Shown here: in pieces, positions 43,522 to 49,750 of the stretch
Position numbering within the stretch: the stretch's first letter is position 1
How the letters are laid out: each line of letters opens with the position of its first letter
NCBI GenBank assembly: GCA_016213695.1
Contig: JACQZV010000086.1
Location: forward strand, 1 to 49,750
Direction: 5' to 3'
DNA: 49,750 nucleotides
Source: Acidobacteriota bacterium
GTDB taxonomy: Bacteria; Acidobacteriota; Vicinamibacteria; Vicinamibacterales; UBA2999
Notes under the pieces: generated by a model
The model's database searches: none
Told to the model about the DNA's origin: nothing
Seen by the model: the letters and a program-made list of their open reading frames with translations, nothing else
Position numbers and translations under genes: made by a program

Positions 43522-45606
43522 ATGGTGGCGCCACCGGAGCTCGACCGGGGCGATCTCAAGCATCCCGCGCTGTACATCAATCGCGAGCTGAGCTGGCTCG
43601 AGTTCAACCAGCGCGTGCTCGGCCAGGCGCTCGATGCGTCGCACCCGCTGCTCGAGCGCGTGAAGTTTCTCGCGATCGCCGCGACAAACCTGGACGAGTT
43701 CTACATGATCCGCGTGGCGACCATGCAGAAGCGCCTGCGGCAGGGGCACGAGGACGTCGGGCCCGACGGCCTCAACACGCAGGAGCAGCTGTCGGCGATG
43801 CGGGCGCGGGCGCTGCAGATGCTGCAGGATCTCGACGCCTGCTGGGCGCAGCTGCGCCCGCTGCTGGCCGCCGAGCAGATCGTGCTGCTCGAGCCCGACG
43901 CATGGACGCCGGACGTGCGCGACTATCTGCAGGCGTACTTCTCCCGCGAGATCTGCCCCGTACTGACGCCGCTCGCCTCCGACCCGGGGCACCCGTTTCC
44001 GCTGGTCTCCAATCTGAGCAAGAACTTCGCGGTGGTCGTGCGCCACGGCGGGCGGACCAAGTTCGCGCGCGTCAAGGTGCCCGACGTGCTGCCCCGGTTC
44101 ATCCCGCTTCCCGGGCCGCTGGCGACAGGCCGCACGCTGGCGTTCGCCTGTGTCGAGGACGTGATCCGCGCCAACATCCAGGACCTGTTCCCCGGTACGC
44201 AGGTCAAGGGCGCCCACCTGTTCCGGATCATCCGCGACGCCGACCTCGCGATTCAGCAGGTGGAAGCCGACGATCTGCTCGAGACCGTGGAAACGGGCCT
44301 GCAGCAGCTGCGGCACGGCGCGATTGCGCTGATCGAGGTCGACGCCGGCATGCCCGCGCGCGTGCTGAACATCCTCCTCGAAAACTTCACGATGACCGAC
44401 GACCTCGTGGTACGCACCGGCGGGCGCCTCGGCTTCGGCGACTGGATGGAGCTCAGCCGACTCCACCGGCCCGAACTGAAGGACGCGCCCTTTTCGCCGC
44501 CGACGCACTGGCGGGCGGACGAGGACCCGGAGGTCATCTTCGACGAGCTGCGGTATCAGGACCGGCTCGTCCACCACCCGTACCAGTCGTTTGCGTCTGT
44601 CGAAGCGTTCGTTCGCGCCGCGGTCAGGGACCCGCACGTGGTCGCGATCAAGATGACGCTGTACCGGATCGGGGTCGACTCGCCGCTCGTCGACCTGCTG
44701 ATCGAGGCGGCGGAGGCGGGCAAGCAGGTGGCCGTGCTCGTGGAGCTGAAGGCGCGCTTCGACGAGCGCAACAACATCATCTGGGCGAAGCGGCTGGAGT
44801 CGCACGGTATCCATGTCGTCTACGGGTTTGCCGATATCAAGACGCATGCGAAGCTGTGCCTGGTCGTCAGGCAGGAGCCGGACGGTATTCAGATGTACGT
44901 GCACACCTCGTCCGGGAACTACAACCCGGACACGGCGAAGGTCTATACCGACCTCGGCCTGTTCACGGCGGACCCCGAGGTCGCGACCGATGTGGCGGCG
45001 ATCTTCAACTACCTGACGGGCTACTCGAGCCAGAAAGACTTCCGCAGTCTGCTCGTCGCACCGATCCAGCTGCGCGCGCGGCTCTCGGCGCTCGTCGCGC
45101 GCGAAGCGGAGCATGCGCGCGCCGGCCGCGAGGCGCGCAGCGTCCTGAAAGTGAACGCCGTCACCGCCGACCAGATGATGCGCGTGGTGTACAAGGCCGC
45201 GCAGGCGGGCGTGTCGATCGACCTGCTCGTGCGCGGCATCTGCTCGCTGAGGCCGGGCGTCCCCGGCGTCAGCGACACCATTCGCGTGCGGTCGATCGTC
45301 GGACGCTTCCTCGAGCACTCGCGCATCTTCTGGTTCCGCAACGGGGGCCGCGAAGAGCTGTACATCGGCAGCGCCGATCTGATGGAGCGCAATCTCGACC
45401 GGCGCGTCGAGACGCTGACGCCGGTGCGCGACCCGGACATCCTGGAGCACCTGCGCGACGTGGTGCTGGCGGCCTACCTTCGCGACACCGACCGCGCGAT
45501 GGTGCTCAACGCGGGCGGCCGCTACGCGCGGTCCGAGGCCGCAACGGGGAGTTTCAACGCACAGGACTTCCTGCTGACGCACTACGCGGACGCCGAGAAC
45601 GAGTAG
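43522..45606 (+). CDS. ppk1: Polyphosphate kinase 1
   Basis: Makes and degrades polyphosphate from ATP. The 694-residue protein has the N-terminal YINRELSWLEFNQRVL, LAIAATNLDEFYMIRV, and the catalytic ADIKTHAKLCLVVRQ in which H442 is the autophosphorylated residue, followed by HTSSGNYNPDTAKVYTD and a second PLD-like half (ICSLRPGVPGVSD, RSIVGRFLEHSRIFWF, YIGSADLMERNLDRRVE). Start is uncertain: ATG 43522 gives the usual N-terminus, ATG 43441 adds 27 residues. No Shine-Dalgarno at either. Divergent from the aconitase-family gene; a PhoD gene elsewhere in the window also concerns phosphate. Confidence 0.95.
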   Translation: MVAPPELDRGDLKHPALYINRELSWLEFNQRVLGQALDASHPLLERVKFLAIAATNLDEFYMIRVATMQKRLRQGHEDVGPDGLNTQEQLSAMRARALQMLQDLDACWAQLRPLLAAEQIVLLEPDAWTPDVRDYLQAYFSREICPVLTPLASDPGHPFPLVSNLSKNFAVVVRHGGRTKFARVKVPDVLPRFIPLPGPLATGRTLAFACVEDVIRANIQDLFPGTQVKGAHLFRIIRDADLAIQQVEADDLLETVETGLQQLRHGAIALIEVDAGMPARVLNILLENFTMTDDLVVRTGGRLGFGDWMELSRLHRPELKDAPFSPPTHWRADEDPEVIFDELRYQDRLVHHPYQSFASVEAFVRAAVRDPHVVAIKMTLYRIGVDSPLVDLLIEAAEAGKQVAVLVELKARFDERNNIIWAKRLESHGIHVVYGFADIKTHAKLCLVVRQEPDGIQMYVHTSSGNYNPDTAKVYTDLGLFTADPEVATDVAAIFNYLTGYSSQKDFRSLLVAPIQLRARLSALVAREAEHARAGREARSVLKVNAVTADQMMRVVYKAAQAGVSIDLLVRGICSLRPGVPGVSDTIRVRSIVGRFLEHSRIFWFRNGGREELYIGSADLMERNLDRRVETLTPVRDPDILEHLRDVVLAAYLRDTDRAMVLNAGGRYARSEAATGSFNAQDFLLTHYADAENE

Positions 45607-45658
45607 ATCGCGTCCGGCCGACATTGCCCCCTATAATCACGCCTGCGTCACGAAGACC

Positions 45659-47080
45659 ATGGCCCTCTTCATCGATCGCCGCCACGTGCTCCGCGTGCTG
45701 GCGCGCGGCGGCCTCACGGCCGGCGCCGGCGCGATGGCGAGTCTCTTGCCGGCCATGAAAGCCGTGGAAGCCGCCGCGCAGGCCGGCACGCGCGGCAACC
45801 GCCTGTCGCGTCCGGCGTTCATCCGCGTACCGCTCGCCAACGGCATCATCCCGCACGCCGGCGAAACGTCGATGGAGCTTTATCACAAGCATCCGCACGA
45901 TCCGCGCGAGGAGATCGTGCAGCCCGACGACATCCGGCTGCAGGCGCGGCTGACGCTGCGCAACCACAAGGAGATCCTCGACTGGGTCGGTCTCGACTGG
46001 CGCAACGTGGTCACGCTGACGCGCTACCAGACGCGCATGGACGAGTCGCCGCAGATCGACGAGGTGCTGCGCAGCTACTTCAAGGACTGGTGGCCGCCCC
46101 AGACGATCTACGAAGTGAGCGGCCTGTCGTCGCCCCAGGCGCGGCTCGAAATCGACATATGGGTGGCCCCGGGCGGAACCCGCATCATGGCGGGGTACGT
46201 GCCACAGACGAAACCCGTCGGGGCGAGCCGCGTCCGGGGGATGGACGCGATCTTCCCGCGGCCTGAAGTGACCGAACGGGGCGCGTACGCTCCCGCAATC
46301 CGGATCGGGCCGGAGCTCGATCTCGTGGTGTTCTCGGCCATCACGCCGTATCCGCCGGAGGTGGATCCGTGGCATCCCGGCGCGTTCGCGATGCCGGCGG
46401 ATCCCGCTGAACGGGCCAGGATGGCGACCGAGAATCTGGACCGTCTGCTGACGGCCGGCGGGATGACGTGGGAACACATCGTCTTCAATCGCAACTGGAC
46501 CGCCTCGCCCGGCGGAGCCATTGACTTCGCGGCGCACTGGGGCGACTGGCGGCCGTGCAGCACGACCCTGCGCGTGAACGAGATCGGCATCCCCCGCGCC
46601 AACGTGCTGTACCAGATCACGGCGGCGGCTCCGCACCGCCCGATTACGATGCGCGGCATCGCGCCCGGCATCGAACCGCTCTTGCACCGCCCGGGCGTCA
46701 CGCTGAAGGAACTTCCGGCGGCGCCGGCCATCCGGATCACACGCGACGCCGATCTCGTCTGCTTTCCTGGCGTGACCGCTCATCCGGCGGATGTCGATCC
46801 CTGGAACCCCGGCTCGTACGTGCTGCCCGCCGATCCCGCGACGCAGGAAACGATGATCGCCGAGCGCATCGACCGCATGCTGAAGGCGGCCGGCATCACC
46901 TGGCAGCACATCGTCAGCATGAACTGCGTGGGCGAGATCAACGGCGCAGCGCCATTCCAGGCGCGCCTCGGCGACTGGCGGCCGTGCCGGACGACGCGCG
47001 CGGTGCGCACGGGCATTCCGGGCGCGAAGCTGCTGGTGGAGATCACGGCAGCGGCACCGCGATCGAGGCGGCCGGTCTGA
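45659..47080 (+). CDS. Exported triple RidA/YjgF-domain protein
   Basis: A 473-residue protein with a Tat-like N-terminus (DRRHVLRVLARGGLTAGAGA) and three YjgF/RidA-type domains, at about 50-165, 200-330 and 345-470. Domains 2 and 3 share the pattern PYPPEVDPWHPG/AHPADVDPWNPG and end in WRPC..T....GIP. The arginine of RidA deaminases aligns with Gln in domain 1 (PQTIYEV), Ser in domain 2 (PCSTTLRV) and Arg only in domain 3 (PCRTTRAV), so at most one site looks catalytic by this criterion. TATAAT lies at 45632-45637, 21 nt before ATG 45659. First gene of a periplasmic cluster. Substrate unknown. Confidence 0.78.
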   Translation: MALFIDRRHVLRVLARGGLTAGAGAMASLLPAMKAVEAAAQAGTRGNRLSRPAFIRVPLANGIIPHAGETSMELYHKHPHDPREEIVQPDDIRLQARLTLRNHKEILDWVGLDWRNVVTLTRYQTRMDESPQIDEVLRSYFKDWWPPQTIYEVSGLSSPQARLEIDIWVAPGGTRIMAGYVPQTKPVGASRVRGMDAIFPRPEVTERGAYAPAIRIGPELDLVVFSAITPYPPEVDPWHPGAFAMPADPAERARMATENLDRLLTAGGMTWEHIVFNRNWTASPGGAIDFAAHWGDWRPCSTTLRVNEIGIPRANVLYQITAAAPHRPITMRGIAPGIEPLLHRPGVTLKELPAAPAIRITRDADLVCFPGVTAHPADVDPWNPGSYVLPADPATQETMIAERIDRMLKAAGITWQHIVSMNCVGEINGAAPFQARLGDWRPCRTTRAVRTGIPGAKLLVEITAAAPRSRRPV

Positions 47081-47115
47081 CGCGGTGCGTATGCTATAGT
47101 CCGCGCCTCTTTCTG

Positions 47116-48006
47116 ATGCACACCCTCCCTCGCCTCGCGCTGCTCGCGGCGGCGGCGGCCGCCCTCGTCGTGCAGCCGGCGCTCGCGCAGACGGATCTCT
47201 CGGGCAACTGGCGGCCGCTGCCGCGCAACCAGGACGGCAGCGGGATGACCGGCGACGCCGCCGGCGTCCCGCTCAGCGCCGAGGGCCGCTGGCGCGCCGA
47301 CAGCTGGTCGCCCGCCGACTTCGACGTGGCCGAGTGGGTCTGCCGTCCCCACGCGTGGGACTACTCGCTCGAAGGACCGCTCTCGCCGATCCGCTTCTGG
47401 CCCGAGGTCGATCCGGCCACGCAGACGATCGTCGCCTACCGCGGCCACATCAACATGGAGGAGCAGGAAACCGCGATCTGGATGGACGGCCGGCCGCACC
47501 CGCCCGCCCACGCGCTCCATACCTGGAGCGGCTTCTCCACCGGTGAGTGGGACGGCGACACGCTCGTCGTCACGACGACGCATCTGAAAGAGGATTACAT
47601 CCGGCGCTCGGGCCTGATGCGCAGCGACCAGACGACGGTGCGCACGCGCTGGAAGCGCCTGGGGAACTACCTGCAGGCAACCGTCATCATGTACGATCCG
47701 GTCTACCTCGCGGCGCCCTACATCCGCACGACGATGATGTGGATCCACGATCCGGCGATGACCATGGCGCCCTACCCCTGCGAGGAAGCTACGGAAACGG
47801 CGGTGCCGCGCGGGACCGTGCCGCACTTCCTGCCTGGGAGAAGTCCGCTGCCCGGACTCGACCCGAACCTGACCGACCGTTTCGGCACGGCGTATCAGCC
47901 GCGGCTCGGCGGTCCCGAGACGATGTACCCCGAGTACGTTGCGAAAATGAAGACGTTCCCGAAGCCGGCGAAGCAGGCAGTGGGAGCGGCGGAGGGGGGA
48001 CCCTGA
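47116..48006 (+). CDS. Secreted protein of unknown function, paralog 1
   Basis: A 296-residue exported protein (cleavage near ALAQT). I do not recognise a characterised fold. The mature part begins DLSGNWRPLPRNQDGSGMTG and includes WVCRPHAWDYS, IWMDGRPHPPAHALHTWSGF, TGEWDGDTLVV and YPCEEATET, with conserved Trp, His and two Cys. It is about the same length as, and clearly paralogous to, the next gene. Similar secreted proteins are frequent in Acidobacteria. ATG 47116 follows TATAGT (47095-47100) by 15 nt. The stop overlaps the next start (TGATG), so the two are translationally coupled. Confidence 0.75.
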   Translation: MHTLPRLALLAAAAAALVVQPALAQTDLSGNWRPLPRNQDGSGMTGDAAGVPLSAEGRWRADSWSPADFDVAEWVCRPHAWDYSLEGPLSPIRFWPEVDPATQTIVAYRGHINMEEQETAIWMDGRPHPPAHALHTWSGFSTGEWDGDTLVVTTTHLKEDYIRRSGLMRSDQTTVRTRWKRLGNYLQATVIMYDPVYLAAPYIRTTMMWIHDPAMTMAPYPCEEATETAVPRGTVPHFLPGRSPLPGLDPNLTDRFGTAYQPRLGGPETMYPEYVAKMKTFPKPAKQAVGAAEGGP

Positions 48007-48890
48007 TGCGTTCGAGGATCCTCGCGTGTCTTGTCGTGCTCGCGACGGCGTGGACGGTTCCGACCTTCGCCCAGGTCGATCTGACCGGCCTGTGGCGTCC
48101 GCTCGGGCGCAATGAGGACGGCAGCGGCATGGACGGCGACTACGCCGGCCTCCCGCTGAGCGCCGCCGGCCGCCTTCGTGCGCAGAGCTGGGCCCCCGAA
48201 AACTTCGAGGTGCCCGAATGGGTGTGCCGCCCGCATGCCTGGGACTTCTCGCTCGAGGCGGGCGCCGCGCAGCTCCGCTTCAACGCGAACATCGAGGATG
48301 CCACGCAGCGGCTGATTGGCCTCCACGGCCGGCTCTCGATGCGCGAGCAGGAAGCGGACATCTGGATGGACGGACGGCCGCGGCCGCCCGACTACGCCCG
48401 CCACAGCTGGAGCGGCTTCTCCACCGGCGAATGGGAAGGGCGCACGCTCGTGCAGACCCAGACCCACCTGAAGGAAGCCTACATGCGCCGGTGGGGACCG
48501 ATGAGAAGCGATCAGGCGACGGTGCGCATCCGCTGGAAGCGCATGGGCGAGTACCTGCGCGCGACGGTGATCGTGTACGACCCGGTGTACTTCGACGCTC
48601 CGTACATCCGCACGTCGCTCTTCTGGATAGACGACCCCGATCTGGTGCTGCCGGCGTATCCGTGCGAAGAAGCGACCGAGACGGTGGTTGAGCGCGGCAC
48701 CGTGCCGCATTACCTGCCCGGCCAGAGCCTGCTGCCGGGGCAGAATCCCGATCTGACCGACGCGTTCGGCACCCCCTACGAGCCGCGACTCGGCGGCGTC
48801 GAGACGATGTATCCGGAGTACATCGCGAAGATGAAAGCCTTCCGCCGCCCGCCGAAGGTCGAGGGCGCCTCCGGGGAGCGCGGACAGTGA
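48006..48890 (+). CDS. Secreted protein of unknown function, paralog 2
   Basis: A 294-residue exported paralog of the preceding protein. Matching blocks are GLWRPLGRNEDGSGMDGDYA, WVCRPHAWDFS, IWMDGRPRPPDYARHSWSGF, THLKEAYMRRWGPMRSDQ and YPCEEATET. The signal peptide cleaves near TFAQV. The shared His/Trp/Cys positions suggest the same fold and ligand, and two copies translated together may form a heterodimer (inference). ATG 48006 overlaps the previous stop; its own stop overlaps the MBL-fold start as GTGA. Function unknown. Confidence 0.75.
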   Translation: MRSRILACLVVLATAWTVPTFAQVDLTGLWRPLGRNEDGSGMDGDYAGLPLSAAGRLRAQSWAPENFEVPEWVCRPHAWDFSLEAGAAQLRFNANIEDATQRLIGLHGRLSMREQEADIWMDGRPRPPDYARHSWSGFSTGEWEGRTLVQTQTHLKEAYMRRWGPMRSDQATVRIRWKRMGEYLRATVIVYDPVYFDAPYIRTSLFWIDDPDLVLPAYPCEEATETVVERGTVPHYLPGQSLLPGQNPDLTDAFGTPYEPRLGGVETMYPEYIAKMKAFRRPPKVEGASGERGQ

Positions 48891-49750
48891 GCCGGGCCCT
48901 CTGGATCGCGGCCACCGTCTGCGCGGCGCTCGTCGCCGTCGAGCGAGTGGAGACGCAGGACACTCAGGGCGCGGCCCGCCAGAGCGCGTGGGCCTGGAAG
49001 CCGCCGCTCCACTCCGTGCCGGCCGGCGAGGTGGAGGTGCTGCCGGTGCGCGGCAGGGTGTCCATGATCGTCGGCGCCGGCGGCAACATTACCGTGCATG
49101 CGGGAGACGACGCGGTGCTGCTCGTGGACGCGGGCGTGGAGGCCATGAGCGCCAGGGTGCTTGCAGCCGTGCGCCGCATCTCGAACCGGCCCATCCGCTA
49201 CATCGTCAACACCAGCGAGCAGATCGAACACAGCGGCGGCAACGAGCCGCTGGCCGACGCGGGCAGCACGATTCCGTTCAGGATCTCGACCGACCCGCGC
49301 GTGTCGGACGGCCGGCTCGGCAAGGATCGAGCGAACGTCATCTCGTACCTGACCGTGTTTCACCACATGTCGGCGCCCACCGGCCAGCAGGCGTCGCGCC
49401 CGGAAGGCGCCTGGCCCGACAACACGTACTCCACGCCGCAGAAGAAGCTCTATCTCAACGACGAGCCGATCCTGATCATGCACGCGCCGTCGAATACCGA
49501 CGGCAACAGCATCGTGCACTTCCGCACCTCCGACGTGGTGAGCGTCGGCGACCTTGTCGATCTGACCTCGTACCCCCCGATCGACCTGAAGGCCGGCGGC
49601 AGCGTCCAGGCGGTGATCGAGAGCCTGAACCGGCTGATCGACATCACGGTGCCGAACAGCAAGTCGGAGGCCGGCACGCTGGTCATCCCCGGACACGGGT
49701 GGCTGGCCGACCAGCCCGATGTCGTCTACTACCAGCAGATGGTCGTCATC
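48887..49750 (+). CDS. Exported MBL-fold protein with degenerate metal site (3'-truncated by window edge)
   Basis: Open from GTG 48887 to the window edge (288 codons, no stop), hence not in the ORF track. After a short hydrophobic N-terminus comes a metallo-beta-lactamase fold: VSMIVGAGGNITVHAGDDAV, LLVDAGVEAM, then IRYIVNTSEQIEHSGGNEPL where family members read NTHxHxDHxGGN. Later blocks are HAPSNTDGNS (usually HTxGHTDG), VSVGDLVD and IPGHGW. Thus most HxHxDH ligands and one later His are replaced, while GD and PGHG remain. It overlaps the preceding stop by GTGA and is the fourth gene of the exported cluster. It may be non-hydrolytic or use altered metal binding. Confidence 0.75.
   Translation, partial: MSRALWIAATVCAALVAVERVETQDTQGAARQSAWAWKPPLHSVPAGEVEVLPVRGRVSMIVGAGGNITVHAGDDAVLLVDAGVEAMSARVLAAVRRISNRPIRYIVNTSEQIEHSGGNEPLADAGSTIPFRISTDPRVSDGRLGKDRANVISYLTVFHHMSAPTGQQASRPEGAWPDNTYSTPQKKLYLNDEPILIMHAPSNTDGNSIVHFRTSDVVSVGDLVDLTSYPPIDLKAGGSVQAVIESLNRLIDITVPNSKSEAGTLVIPGHGWLADQPDVVYYQQMVVI

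Noticed and set aside
43390-45624. N-terminal extension of the aconitase-family ORF to 1428 aa
   Set aside because: The extra residues are antisense to ppk1; the real start is near 43389.
43395-45758. 787-aa plus-strand ORF overlapping ppk1
   Set aside because: Shifted-frame shadow of ppk1, without domain motifs.
47116-48890. Recent duplication or assembly artefact for the two secreted paralogs
   Set aside because: The copies differ throughout at nucleotide and protein level and have distinct signal peptides, so they are an old tandem pair.

Overview
The window is high-GC, gene-dense bacterial DNA, best explained as an Acidobacteriota chromosome, probably Vicinamibacteria-like. This is an inference from gene content: a long VWFA-related protein with TPRs, a Ser/Thr kinase fused to TolB-like and TPR regions, a CBM9/DUF5916 outer-membrane protein, an exported SAM methyltransferase, paired small secreted paralogs, M2 and M19 peptidases and a PhoD phosphatase. 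Nothing in the sequence settles the species. I saw no rRNA, tRNA, CRISPR array, phage or classical IS element.

Layout. 1-5 kb: 3' part of ornithine carbamoyltransferase, acyl-CoA synthetase, 5-oxoprolinase subunit A, a probable small structured RNA with a terminator, and an orphan DGQHR-domain gene. 5-12 kb: CBM9/DUF5916 outer-membrane protein; a coupled FTR1-OsmC-DUF1624 operon; exported methyltransferase; M2 peptidase lipoprotein. 12-16.5 kb (minus strand): lysC-sir2-chdC and two tandem RodZ-like HTH paralogs. 16.5-25 kb: exonuclease III, YkgJ/FliB-like cysteine-cluster protein, fatty acid desaturase followed by a histidine kinase and response regulator (a possible membrane-fluidity circuit), LOR/SDH-type ornithine cyclodeaminase, HtpX, sulfurtransferase, MsrA. 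25-29.5 kb: RluA-type synthase, then a metal-uptake operon (Cys/His-rich exported protein, porin, ZnuA-like binding protein, permease) with no ATPase. 29.5-38 kb: PhoD, amidohydrolase, dipeptidase, a GH-A-like protein, a four-helix-bundle (S23-type) gene and the VWFA protein. 38-45.6 kb: kinase, single-chain aconitase-type hydratase with the swivel domain first, Ppk1. 45.6-49.75 kb: exported triple-RidA protein, two secreted paralogs and an MBL-fold protein lacking most metal ligands, closely packed and mostly overlapping.

The most unusual signal is intergenic. Five loci carry arrays of a degenerate 7-bp unit (AGGCACA/AGTCACA) arranged as two inverted arms. Four have short or very short centres. 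The fifth encloses the S23/four-helix-bundle gene, giving the architecture of a 23S rRNA intervening sequence (complementary ends, ORF in the loop) but placed between protein genes. Three other loci carry 7-bp arrays of different sequence and one carries a 9-bp array. Several arrays reach into genes, supplying stop codons, a start codon and, in the VWFA gene, the signal-peptide coding sequence.

Many genes have no Shine-Dalgarno sequence and instead a TANNNT -10-like hexamer 5-9 nt before the start codon, suggesting leaderless or very short-leader mRNAs. Translational coupling by GTGA or TGATG overlaps is frequent, and convergent genes often overlap at their 3' ends.
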